Source: Nemertoderma westbladi (lineage: Eukaryota > Xenacoelomorpha > Nemertodermatida > Nemertodermatidae). Taken from it: a stretch of 39,630 bases of DNA. The translations under genes and the position numbers were made by a program. This document shows positions 22,140 through 32,599 of the stretch, in pieces. Below the pieces are notes generated by a model, which saw only the letters and a program-made list of their open reading frames with translations, made no database searches and was not told the origin of the DNA. Location of the stretch: positions 1 through 39,630 of the forward strand of contig JAUCBJ010001737.1 in NCBI GenBank assembly GCA_032718475.1. The letters are read 5' to 3'. The stretch's first letter is position 1. Each line of letters starts with the position of its first letter.

Positions 22140-22650
22140 GTCTGTGCCCATCGGTAGGAAGGCGGGATCCACAATCTCTCAGGGATCTCGATCCAGCTCG
22201 GACCGGGGAAGCCCGGTTCCGTCACCCGCCACAAGTACCACGAGCGGGAATGTTCCGAGCAGATGGGAGAAGTCGAAAACCTTAATCGCGAAAACCGGAA
22301 TAAAAACAGTCAACCAACTGGTAGACGCAAAGAACCGCGTTAGTCGAGTAACCAAAGTCGAAAAAGGAAAGTCTAATGAACCGGTGAGGAAGATTAGTTC
22401 TGGTTCATCTGTGAGTTCGGAAAAGAGAGGAAGGTCGACGAAGGGAGACGCATCGGATGATAAGTTGAAGGTCGGAGCGGGGGTGGGAGAGAGAGGCGTC
22501 CCTGAAGGCGGTTCGGTGACCCATACCGAGGCGATGGGAGGGGGCGCGGAAGATAAAGAGACCTCCGAAAGTATCGGCGACGATAAGTCGGCTAAGAGTG
22601 GCGCAGATTATTCCATTTGTAGTCTAGAGAGCGAGGATTTACCTATCTAA
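22140..22650 (+). CDS. last exon of the unrecognised Ser/Pro-rich basic protein
   Basis: It begins after TTGTATTACAG with a single G that completes the GG left by exon 2 (Gly). It runs 170 codons to TAA at 22648-22650. The N-terminal part is Ser/Arg/Pro-rich (SQGSRSSSDRGSPVPSPAT). A conserved-looking basic segment follows, with RWEKSKTLIAKTGIKTV and NQLVDAKNRVSRV, which could form a short helix. A Ser/Gly/Glu-rich acidic tail ends SICSLESEDLPI. GC content and codon use differ clearly from the AT-rich surroundings, as expected for coding sequence. No catalytic or membrane signature is seen. It may be a scaffold, cytoskeletal or nuclear protein, but I cannot assign a family. Confidence 0.7.
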
Positions 22651-23002
22651 CCTATTAGTTAGTGCACAAAGACTCACCTAACGAAGTAGCTCCCGATATA
22701 ACCAACCAGTTAGTTAGAGGGTAGACTTACTCAACGAATTAGCTAAAACGATGATTAAATTATTTAATAAAATGTAATAATATTAGTGGTAATTAATAGT
22801 GTATACATTAGTCTAAAATAGATTGGATTTATAGTAAATACATTGATTAAAGTCTGTAGAAATTCATCATTTTCCTTGTTCCTCTATTCTAAATTTTTCT
22901 GATAACTTATGGGATAATTAATAGCAGAAACAATTGGTATAAATGATATGACGTCAGAAGGTAAACATGAACTATTACACAATGACTATTAATATAGTGT
23001 AA
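22651..23002 (+). other. 3' UTR and downstream flank of the plus-strand gene
   Basis: Unique AT-rich sequence that includes the AATAAA at 22766. No other feature is visible before the 17/34-bp minisatellite starts. Confidence 0.5.
22766..22771 (+). promoter_or_regulatory. poly(A) signal AATAAA of the plus-strand gene
   Basis: AATAAA lies 115 bases after the stop codon of the last exon. The next array begins about 230 bases further on. Confidence 0.5.
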
Positions 23003-24955
23003 TTGTTGCAACGTTACTGTAGTAAGATCGTTACTGTATTAAAAACGTTACTGTAAGTAAGAACGTTACACTCCCAGTAACGTTACTGTAGTAAGAACGT
23101 TACACTCCCAGTAACGTTACTGTAGTAAGAACGTTACTGTAGTAAGAACGTTACTGTAGTAATAACGTTACTGTAGTAAGAACGTTACTGTACTAAGAAC
23201 GTTACTGTAGTAAGAAAGTTACTGTAGTAAGAACGTTACACTCCCAGTAACGTTACTGTAGTAAGAACGTTACACTCCCAGTAACGTTACTGTAGTAAGA
23301 ACGTTACTCTAGTAAGAACGTTACTGTAGTAAGAACGTTACTGTAGTGAAAACGTTACTATAGTAGGAACGTTACTGTAGTAAAGACGTTACTGTAGTAA
23401 GAACGTTACACTCCCACTAACCTTACTGTAGTAAGAACGTTACACTCCCAGTAACGTTACTGTAGTAGAACGTTACACTCCCAGTAACGTTACTGTAGTA
23501 AGAACGTTATTGTAGTAAGAACGTTACACTCCCAGTAACGTTACTGTAGTAAAAACGTTACTGTAGTAAGAACGTTACTGTAGTAAGAACGTTACACTTC
23601 CAGTAACGTTACTGTAGTAAGAACGTTACTGTAGTAAGAACGTTACACTCCCAGTAACGATACTGTAGTAAGAACGTTACACTCCCACTAACCTTACTGT
23701 AGTAAGAACGTTACTTTCCCAGTAACGATACTGTAGTAAAAACGTTACTGTAGTAAGAACGTTACTGTAGTAAGAACGTTACACTTCCAGTAACGTTGCT
23801 GTAGTAAGAACGTTATTGTAGTAAGAACGTTACACTCCCAGTAACGATACTGTAGTAAAAACGTTACTGTAGTAAGAACGTTACTGTAGTAAGAACGTTA
23901 CACTTCCAGTAACGTTACTGTAGTAAGAACGGTACTGTAGTAAGAACGTTACACTCCCAGTAACGATACTGTAGTAAGAACGTTACACTCCCACTAACCT
24001 TACTGTAGTAAGAACGTTACACTCCCAGTAACGTTACTGTAGTAAGAACGTTACTGTAGTAAGAACGTTACTGTAGTAAGAACGTTACTGTAGTAAGAAC
24101 GTTATTGTAGTAAGAACGTTACACTCCCAGTAACGATACTGTAGTAAAAACGTTACTGTAGTAAGAACGTTACTGTAGTAAGAACGTTTCACTTCCAGTA
24201 ACGTTACTGTAGTAAGAACGTTACTGTAGTAAGAACGTTACACTCCCCGTAACGTTACTGTAGTAAGAACGTTACTGTAGTAAAAACGTTAGTGTAGTAA
24301 GAACGTTACTGTAGTAAGAACGTTACTGTAGTAAGAACGTTACTGTAGTAAGAACGTTACTGTAGTAAGAATGTTACTGTATTAAGAACGTTACTGTAGT
24401 AAGAACTTAACTGTAGTAGGAACGTTACTGTAGTAAGAACGTTACTGTAGTAAGAACGTTACTGTAGTAAGAACGTTACTGTAGTAAGAATGTTACTGTA
24501 GTAAGAACGTTACTGTAGTAAGAACGTTACTGTAGTAAGAACGTTACTATACTAAGAACTAAAGAACGTTACTGTAGTAAGAACGTTACTGTAGTAAGAA
24601 CGTTACTATAATACTAAGAACTAAGGAACGTTACTGTAGTAAGAACGTTACTATACTAAGAACTAAAGAACGTTACTGTAGTAAGAAAGTTACTGTAGTA
24701 AGAACGTTACACTCCCAGTAACGTTACTGTAGTAAGAACGTTAGTGTAGTAAGACGGTTACTGTAGTAAGAACATTACTGTAGTAAGAACGTCACACTCC
24801 CAGTAACGTTACTGTAGTAAGAACGTCACAGTAGTAGGAGCGTTACTGTAGTAAGAACGTTACACTCCCAGTAACGTTACTGTAGTAAGAACGTTACTGT
24901 AGTAAGAACGTCACACTCCCAGTAACGTTACTGTAGTAAGAACGTTTCTGTAGTA
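23003..24955 (+). repeat. 17/34-bp minisatellite, first block
   Basis: The basic unit is GTAAGAACGTTACTGTA (17 bases). A 34-base form inserts ACTCCCAGTAACGTTAC and contains the perfect 14-bp palindrome CAGTAACGTTACTG. Single substitutions and AACTAAAG insertions (24550-24670) are seen. It is interrupted at 24956 by a LINE fragment and resumes at 26186. Confidence 0.93.
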
Positions 24956-26185
24956 TGTATGTATATATATATAAAGCTATATGTATGTATGTATGTATTT
25001 ATAGACCAAAGGAAGAAATAAATAAACAAACATTACCGATTACACAAAATATATATCTATTTAGTCCAGGGAATATAACGCTCTAAGTAGGTAAATTACA
25101 ATAACAAATGAATAATATAAATAGAAATTTATCGAAATAATCATTGAAATCAGATATGTAAATAAATTAATTGCCCAAAATAATCATCAAATTGTCATGG
25201 TAGTAAAAAAAAACAATACCGAGCAAAAACAAACTTACAAAAAAAACACGATCCAAAGATGCATTAAGTGTAGGGCGGGGGCCGGGGGTTAGACAGCAAA
25301 CTGACAAAAAAGTTCAAAAACTAATGATTAAATTATCATCATTTTGTGTTAGGGATAGATTTACGATGGCGAAGCATCTTAGATACGAAGGTTGGTGCGT
25401 TCTTAATTTTTAGAAGAATATGTGCAGGTGCGCTGAGAACCGTTTCCCCAGTAAACTCTTTACGAATATTTTCGTAGAGTGGGCACATGCAGAGGAAATG
25501 TTGCTCATCCTCAACCTCACCACAGGAATACAAACGGAGCTCACGAGGTATGCGGAGATATCTTCCCTTTTCAACTGCGAGGTCATGAGCGCTGAGTCTT
25601 AGTCGTACATAGTTTATGAGTTTGACAGACTGGTGCATGCAATTGTATGCATCAGGTCTTGATAGGGTGGGGTTTAGCTGGAGATACGTTACATATTTAG
25701 ACCGGCCTTGCGCCGCTTTATCCTTGATAGAATTACGAAGATAATTCATTGACGATTCAATAACGTCCTTGTAGGTCAAGGAGGTTAATTCGTTAATATA
25801 GTTACAGAAAGGAGACTTTAGTTGCATAACGTGATGTAGTGGTGAACCACAAAAATCGTTATTCGATTTAATATGTTGAATAGCTTTCGCAGCCCGCGCC
25901 TTGACAAGATCTTTTAGCATTGGTCGGTTGAGTTCGATATATATCATCTCGTTTGGAGTTGATGCTTTGACCCCAACTATAGTTTTAAGAACTTTGCGGT
26001 ATTTGATTTCTAACTGATTTAGGTTTATATTACCCCATGCTTCGCAGTTATACAATATGGCGCTGGAAAGACAAGCATCCAGCACCAATTCCTTAATTTT
26101 AAGCGGCGCATTACAATTTTCTCGGAGGATGCAAAGTACTTTGCGAAATGTTTTTGTTTGCGGTTGAAGTCGACGGCAACGTTAA
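24956..26185 (-). mobile_element. 5'-truncated non-LTR retrotransposon fragment inserted in the 17-bp array
   Basis: The element separates two blocks of one minisatellite. On its own strand it ends in an (ACAT)n/(AT)n microsatellite tail (24953-25003 on the plus strand), preceded by about 330 bases of 3' UTR. Its 5' edge, near 26185, lies inside the coding frame. A target duplication cannot be judged because the flanks are themselves repeats. Confidence 0.8.
25339..26180 (-). pseudogene. C-terminal part of a LINE ORF2 (after the RT domain)
   Basis: The frame reads from the broken 5' edge through TFRKVLCILRENCNAPLKIK and VLDACLSSAILYNCEAWG, a layout typical of the region just after the reverse transcriptase domain of LINE ORF2. 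It ends with a Cys/His cluster (YSCGEVEDEQHFLCMCPLY), comparable to the zinc-binding C-terminus of such proteins. The catalytic RT motifs are absent through truncation. The protein differs from the LINE at 17222-18724, so this is another family. There is no internal stop in about 270 codons. Confidence 0.78.
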
Positions 26186-27066
26186 GACAACGGTAAGAAC
26201 GTTACTGTAGTAAGAACGTTACACTCCCAGTAACGTTACTGTAGGAAGAACGTTACTGTAGTAAGAACGTTACTGTAGTAAGAATGTTACACTCCCACTA
26301 ACCTTACTGTAGTAAGAACGTTACTGTAGTAAGAACGTTACTGTAGTAAGAATGTTACACTCCCACTAACGTTACTGTAGTTAGAACGTTACACTCCCAG
26401 TAACGTTACTGTAGGAAGAACGTTACTGTAGTAAGAACGTTACTGTAGTAAGAATGTTACACTCCCACTAACCTTACTGTAGTAAGAACGTTACACTCCC
26501 ACTAACCTTACTGTAGTAAGAACGTTACACTCCCACTAACGTTACTGTAGTAAGAACGTTACACTCCCACTAACCTTACTGTAGTAAGGACGTTACACTA
26601 CCACTAACCTTACTGTAGTAAGAACGTTACACTCCCAGTAACGTTACTGTAGTAAGAACGTTACACTCCCAGTAACGTTACTGTAGTAAGAACGCTGTTG
26701 TAGTAAGAACGTTACTGTAGTAAGAACGTTACTGTTGTAGTAAGAACATCACTGTAGTAAGAACGTAACTGTAGTAAGAACGTTACTGTAGTAAGAACGT
26801 CACTGTGGTACGAACGTTACTGTAGTAAAAACGTTACAGTAGTAAGAACGTTACACTCCCAGTAACGTTACTGTAGTAAGAACGCTGTTGTAGTAAGAAC
26901 GTTACTGTAGTAAGAACGTTACTGTTGTAGTAAGAACATCACTGTAGTAAGAACGTAACTGTAGTAAGAACGTTACTGTAGTAAGAACGTCACTGTGGTA
27001 CGAACGTTACTGTAGTAAAAACGTTACTGTAGTAAGAACGTTACTGTAGTAAGAACGTCACACTCC
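26186..27066 (+). repeat. 17/34-bp minisatellite, second block
   Basis: Continuation of the array at 23003-24955 beyond the LINE fragment. A block of about 190 bases with CGCTGTTGTAGTAAG (26693-26880) is repeated at 26880-27060, a local higher-order duplication. Confidence 0.92.
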
Positions 27067-27943
27067 CATACTACCTGGTTATGTTACTGCGTGCCACGAC
27101 AACCATCCCGAGTGACCCGGAGTTCCTGTTTTTCAGGAATTTCTCACCCAATATTTGCCAATTATTGTACTCGGCAACCCTGGACTAAATTTTCCAAACC
27201 TTTGCCCACCCAGAGAAAGAACAATTAATTTGATCAGAATTCGACAGTTTTTAATAAGCGTTCGAGACATTTCGTAAACAAACATACATCCGAACATCTC
27301 ACATCTTCATCTTAATTCATACAAAACTACCCTACCTAATAATGCAGGTTCGTTTATACAATAATTAATTAATTAAGTTGGTTTCAGTTATAGTAATTAC
27401 TCGGTCACAAATATACTGTATAAGATTAGTTAATATATGTAACTATACTGAAACAAGTCGAATAAATGTTCGACTGTAAAAACGACATTATGTGATGTGG
27501 GGAGAGTTTAATAAGACGGACGAAGATCGACACCCACAAAACAGAAAAATAAATAAACATCTTACGAGCAAATGTTGTTGGAACGCGTTCCTTGGGTTAT
27601 ATAAAATACAGTAGTCATCAAACAGTTTATTTAAATAACTAAGCCTAAACCTATAAACCCCATGCCGACAACCACAGATGAAAATCAATTATTAATGCTC
27701 ATTAATTTTCATTATCAATGAGGGTCAGAATTTGTTACACTGGCAGGCTATTCTAACCAAAACAAGAAACGAAGGGCAATAGCTCAGGTTATTTTGATCT
27801 TTGTCGTTGTCGGAGTAGCGTTTACACCCTAAAATCATTAGTTTTACAATACATTACATTTTGTAAATTTTGCAGTAAATGGGACTGTAGAGAATGATGG
27901 TCCATATATAACTTTGGGTGGGTTTTAATGTTTGGTGATTCCT
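27067..27943. other. downstream flank of the CD164-like gene with a dispersed repeat copy
   Basis: Bases 27733-27800 (TTACACTGGCAGGCTATTCT, then AACCAAAACAAGAAACGA) resemble 14628-14700. A minus-strand AATAAA (TTTATT at 27627) is a possible poly(A) signal for the CD164-like gene, about 370 bases past its stop. I support no gene here. The 66-codon frame at 27488-27688 has no features. Confidence 0.45.
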
Positions 27944-28018
27944 TCGTGACGGCTTATTAATAGTTCCTTGTAGTCACGGTCTCGTGACCGCTTACTATAG
28001 TTCCTTGTAGTCACGGTC
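27944..28018 (-). repeat. 37-bp tandem duplication across the stop codon of the CD164-like gene
   Basis: TCGTGACnGCTTAnTA followed by ATAGTTCCTTGTAGTCACGG occurs at 27944-27981 and 27982-28018. The second copy on the plus strand holds the gene's last codons and TAG. The first lies in the 3' UTR and has lost the stop. Confidence 0.8.
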
Positions 28019-28139
28019 TCTGGTATATAGTTTGTACGCAAAGAATATAATGACGAACAATCCGATGGCAAGAAATATTCCTCCAACAAAACTAGACGAA
28101 TCGAAGTTTGATGAGGGTGGTGTCATACCTTCATTTGTT
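27995..28139 (-). CDS. CD164: CD164/endolyn-like sialomucin, exon 2 (transmembrane and tail)
   Basis: The exon follows an acceptor with a strong pyrimidine tract (CTTTTCTTTCCAG on the minus strand). One base completes the Thr codon left open by exon 1. It encodes residues 180-226: a short stalk, FDSSSFVGGIFLAIG leading into a single membrane helix (about 195-214), and a short tail ending RDRDYKEL. The same arrangement, FD..SF.GGI followed by a helix, a basic stretch and a terminal tyrosine motif, is the hallmark of CD164/endolyn. In endolyn the C-terminal YxxΦ signal directs the protein to lysosomes and endosomes. Here YKEL (223-226) has that form. TAG is at 27997-27995. Confidence 0.85.
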
Positions 28140-28502
28140 CTGGAAAGAAAAGTTTAAGTTTAGCTGTTTATTCACATTTATCATTATAGTTTAACATGAA
28201 TAACATGTTTTGTGTCTTCGTGCAGACGAGATAGGCTGACTAGTAAGTGAACATTACCATACAGCTGTAGTACAGTTGAAGGTGCATTGTGTGCCAAAAT
28301 GTGAATTATCAGGTAAATATATTTTACAGGTAATCAATCACCGGGCGTTCCAAGTTAAATTAATTAAAATCAATTAACATATGATACATTTTGTTATTGA
28401 GAAAAATGTTTTGCATTTCAGATGCTGGCAAATATGACAGTTTCAGAGCCAAGATAAATAGCTGACTTCTGATCAAATATCTGACATTCATTTGGTACTT
28501 AC
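28140..28502 (-). other. intron of the CD164-like gene
   Basis: A GT-AG intron of 363 bases on the minus strand, with donor AC|GTAAGT at 28502 and acceptor TTTCCAG at 28140. It interrupts a Thr codon after its second base. No other feature is seen in it. Confidence 0.8.
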
Positions 28503-29038
28503 GTTGTGCCACTTTCCGTTGTTCCACTATTTGTTGTACCGCTTGGTGTTGTTCCACTATTTGTTGTACCGCTTGGTGTTGTTCCACTATTTGTTGTACC
28601 GCTTGGTGTTGTACCATTTGGTATTATATCACTCTGTGCAGCTGTGGTCGTAGCATCGAGATTGTTAACCGTGTCAGGAGATCCCGTAGAATTTGTTGCG
28701 TTACTTAAAGCATCCACCAGTTGATCAACAGAAACACCCGCCGCAGCCAAAGCATCAATAAGTTCATCTCCTTGTACAACACCGGCAGCACAATCATCGA
28801 CTGTTATCCAATCAGATTCCCCAGCGCATTCGATTCCTTCTGGAGCGCTGGTCTTACAGTTCCCGTTGGTGTTAGTTAGGTCACAGACCCACCACTTACA
28901 GTCTGGATGTCCCTCAGTTGTGACCGTGCAGTTGGTACAATCGGTGTAGACAGCGCATTGATCTTCGGAGTTTGTAGGTGATATGGAGAATAAAGTTATA
29001 GTAATAAATAATGTTCCCCAATAATATATAATACCCAT
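28503..29038 (-). CDS. CD164: CD164/endolyn-like sialomucin, exon 1 (signal peptide, Cys domain, mucin stalk)
   Basis: From ATG 29038 it encodes residues 1-178 and part of 179. Residues 1-24 form a signal peptide (hydrophobic LFITITLFSI, then PTNS). A domain with eight cysteines (28, 34, 37, 47, 52, 61, 71, 83) and the motif CxxC...CKWWVC follows, as in the Cys-rich part of CD164. Then comes a Leu/Ala stretch with DELIDALAAAGVSVDQLVDAL, N-glycosylation sites (NATNST), and a Thr/Ser-rich mucin stalk. The stalk holds three exact copies of a ten-residue repeat (PSGTTNSGTT). The frame is open upstream to 29164, but the signal peptide and ATG support this start. Together with exon 2 the protein has 226 residues, near the size of human CD164. 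The expected role is a heavily O-glycosylated single-pass protein of the lysosomal and cell-surface membranes, used in adhesion or trafficking. Confidence 0.85.
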
Positions 29039-30286
29039 TGCGAATAAATATAAACAAAATACCACTGATAAATAATTAGAGACTGCAAAGGAACTCTTAA
29101 TTAAGGTACTGGTACTGCAATAATGGGTCCTGTGAATGAAATAAGGTCTAAACTTAAAATACACGTGGCACTGCTTTTAAGACAGTATGTGTATTATTTA
29201 TTGGTTTTTAGAATGGTTGATTGGGAGATGCTGTTTTGGTCCTTCGAAATTATTACAAATAAATTACAGTTACTTTAATGACTAGCATCAACAAAATCAA
29301 TTTATATATTTTTAAGAAATTTTTTGCCCACTTCCAAATTTTTTAAAAATAATGTTTATAACAATTAATGAAACTGCCTAGTTTATGAAATTAATATGGG
29401 AGTTGACTGTGATATACTTTTACTTTATACTAAAATTGTAAAGCAGATATTAATAATAAATTATTGATAAAATATTTATCATAAAAAACCAAATTTATTC
29501 CAGTAAAAGAAAGACAATTAAACAACGTAGAAGGCCTATATAGTTATTACTTAATATTCGAGACCACGGTTGGTTTATTAGCGACCCCCACTCAATTATA
29601 CAGGATTATATTGAAGGCGTAAAACTCGTGGTACATTGCCATCATCGATCCGTTCTGGGTTGCCTCATAGGAATATAGTCCCAACTGTTAGGAGCACAAC
29701 AGCGGCACTAAAGTGGGTTCAATGGATCTCAGTCTGGTAACAGATGCGACAAATATTACTCACCCCTTTCGTTTCCTTATTAGGCTAACACGAACCCCTT
29801 TTCGACTAATGCATGCTGAGGTTTATTACATACGAGTATATACCCGTTCGATTCTACTGGCGTATTTCTTAAGAGAATGAGAGGAAGTAGGGAACCATGA
29901 ACGATTTGTGTCCCACTGATCGGAAAACCTTAAACAGCAAGCTGCTTAGCTTCCTATAACAGCTAACTGAAATCATTTCCAATAAAAGTTTAAAGAAACT
30001 GCACTAACTAACTCTCGACGCCGATGGGATGGTTGTAGTAAATAATTCTTCAAGTCACGAGATTTTATAGCAGGCAGGCGCCTAATGGGTCGGTAGAAGA
30101 ATGAAATCATTCGGAACGATTAATAAAATAGACATACTCCTATGATTCTTATGTAATAAATGTGCTAAATTAACACGTTATAAAGCAAATACAGGTCTGT
30201 GACCATCGTGCAGAAACATTTAAAGCCACCAGCTAACAGCTATAATCACACCAGACCCCGGGATCAGAACATGATTGCCTAGTAGA
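29039..30286. other. upstream flank of the CD164-like gene
   Basis: This should contain the minus-strand promoter near 29040-29200. I see no clear TATA box or other element. The rest, up to the 41-bp array, shows no gene or repeat that I can support. Confidence 0.4.
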
Positions 30287-30920
30287 TATCTCAAAAGGCG
30301 AGGTCCTATAAGGAGTCAGTGTCTAGTCTCACAGGACGAGGTCCTACAAGGATCGACCGTGGCTAGTCTCACAGGACGAGGTCCTACAAGGATCGACCGT
30401 GGCTAGTCTCACAGGACGAGGTCCTACAAGGATCGACCAGTGGCTAGTCTCACAGGACGAGGTCCTACAAGGATCGACCGTGGCTAGTCTCAAAGGACGA
30501 GGTCCTACAAGGATCGACCAGTGGCTAGTCTCAAAGGACGAGGTCCTACAAGGATCGACCAGTGGCTAGTCTCAAAGGACGAGGTCCTACAAGGATCGAC
30601 CAGTGGCTAGTCTCACATGACGAGGTCCTACAAGGATCGACCAGTGGCTAGTCTCAAAGGACGAGGTCCTACAAGGATCGACCAGTGGCTAGTATCACAG
30701 GACGAGGTCCTATAAGGATCCTCGGTGGCTAGTCTCACAGGACGAGGTCCTACAAGGATCGACCAGTGGCTAGTCTCACATGACGAGGTCCTACAAGGAT
30801 CGACCAGTGGCTAGTCTCAAAGGACGAGGTCCTACAAGGATCGACCAGTGGCTAGTCTCACATGACGAGGTCCTACAAGGATCGACCAGTGGCTAGTCTC
30901 AAAGGACGAGGTCCTACAAG
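30287..30920 (+). repeat. 41-bp minisatellite, about 15 units
   Basis: The unit is CTAGTCTCACAGGACGAGGT plus CCTACAAGGATCGACCAGTGG (41 bases), with a 40-base form (GACCGTGG). Each unit has the small hairpin AGGAC-GAG-GTCCT. The array ends about 12 bases before the left end of the Harbinger-type element. Confidence 0.92.
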
Positions 30921-31254
30921 TATTGATATAATGGCCCGGTTTCTCAACCTAAGTGCCCACTTATCCTAAAATGGCCACTTAATAATTTTAAATGCCCACT
31001 TTGTTAAATGGCCACTTAGTTTAAGTTAAGTGTTGTTTCTCATAAAAAGATAATGAGCACTTAACTAAGTGGCCACTTTAATAATTTAAGGTGGAATTTA
31101 TCCAAAACTGAAAGTTTAGTTCAGTAGTAACCGGTAGCTAACAGTTCAATCAAGATTCTACAGCAGTAGGCCTACAGGAAAAGTATTTACGGTATATCCT
31201 CTACCCAGTTCAGCACTATCACGTTGAACTTGTATATTCTTGCTGCCTGTTGAA

Positions 31255-32202
31255 ATGGAGATGGATGCAGACAGAAATATTTATATTAACGATACGGACA
31301 CCGGTTGTACTATTAGGCCTAATATTGCTGAGTCAAAGCAGAAGAGCCGAAAAAGGTCGAAAAATTGGACAGTGAATGACGCCTGTCAGCTCATAACAGT
31401 GTACGAGAAGTACCATGGCCTCGTTAGTGGTTCTTTTAATAAAACAAAAAACATAACTCCGGAAACGAAGGAGCGTGCATGGCAGGCCATGCTAAATCGT
31501 TTTAACGCTTCGGGGGTGGAGGCTCCTCGATCGAAAGAGGAACTAATAAAAAAGATAGAAAACACAAAACAAGTTGTTCGCACTTACGCTAATGCACTAA
31601 AATACCACCGAACCGGAGGTGGACCACCGGTTCCGCAACCCCCCGTTTATGTCATGAAGATGTTCGAAATAATTCACGGTTCAAGTGGCGATGTAATTTT
31701 TGGTATAGGATCTGGGGCGGAGTGTGGTGGATCTAACACTACTGGTAATGATATTCGCGAAAAAGAAAATATTCCGATACCTCCAGCTCCAGTTAGTACA
31801 GGAACCGATCCTGGTAGATCGATAGATCACACATCCGAATCTATTGCGGCCAAACGCATTTGTGCCGCCGGGGTCAAATCGACGGAGACCGCTCTAGATC
31901 TTCAATTGGTTCAACAGCAGTTGTTAATGATAAAAGAAAACCGGTATTTAATTTACCTAAAGACGTTAAAGGCCAAAGAAGAGATGAGACGATTGAATCT
32001 ATTGGTTCCAGATCCTCAAATATTTACGTTGGATGCTTCAGCTGTTGAGACTTCAGGAGTTGGAGATGAAGATAACGGATGTAGGCCTATACTAGAGGAT
32101 CCTCCAGTTATCTCAATTGGCGAGAATGCCGAGGTAATGTTTGTTGACAACAACCTGGCTCGAAACATTCTTCATCAGATTACTTTGTTAAATGATAAAT
32201 AA
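31255..32202 (+). CDS. Myb/SANT-like DNA-binding protein of the Harbinger element
   Basis: The protein has 315 residues from ATG 31255. The frame is open a few codons further, with no other ATG. Residues 34-118 form a Myb/SANT-like trihelical domain (KNWTVNDACQLITVYEKYHG through RAWQAMLNRFNASG to KYHRTGGGPP), of the type found in the accessory protein of PIF/Harbinger transposons and in NAIF1-like host proteins. Residues 121-150 give the usual Pro-rich linker and VMKMFEIIHG motif. A coiled-coil stretch near 205-245 (LVQQQLLMIKENRYLIYLK) probably mediates dimers. In this family the protein brings the transposase into the nucleus and binds the transposon ends. Here it is the only intact gene of the element. 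AATAAA overlaps the stop codon (32198-32203). It could be a domesticated gene or just the surviving half of a mobile element. Confidence 0.85.
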   Translation: MEMDADRNIYINDTDTGCTIRPNIAESKQKSRKRSKNWTVNDACQLITVYEKYHGLVSGSFNKTKNITPETKERAWQAMLNRFNASGVEAPRSKEELIKKIENTKQVVRTYANALKYHRTGGGPPVPQPPVYVMKMFEIIHGSSGDVIFGIGSGAECGGSNTTGNDIREKENIPIPPAPVSTGTDPGRSIDHTSESIAAKRICAAGVKSTETALDLQLVQQQLLMIKENRYLIYLKTLKAKEEMRRLNLLVPDPQIFTLDASAVETSGVGDEDNGCRPILEDPPVISIGENAEVMFVDNNLARNILHQITLLNDK

Positions 32203-32599
32203 ACTGAGTATTTTTTTAATAATACAGTATGCAATTAAATAATATCAAAGCATTTACTATTCAAAATAATGTTGTGTATATAATGTATGAAGATTAGGGA
32301 TGTGAGTCAGGAAATGTAAGGAAATTTTCTAGAGATCTTTCGGACAATTTCGTTTTTTATTAATTGTTGTTATATAAAATTAACTTTTAATAGTAAATAT
32401 TTACAGAAATATCCTCATATTAATTGCATAAAATAGTAATAACGGTAATATGATTTGAATTGAACTAAATTTGTGATTGTGACTTTTGTTTGTGTTTTGT
32501 CAATTTAAATATTAGGCCTACTATGTTTTATATTGAACGCAATTTCTGAAATTAATACGTTTTCAATTTTTCCTCTTAAACTCTATAACTCTAGACCAA

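Noticed and set aside
23003-27066. CRISPR-like array
   Set aside because: There are no unique spacers between conserved repeats. Units are contiguous and the context is a eukaryotic genome, so it is a minisatellite.
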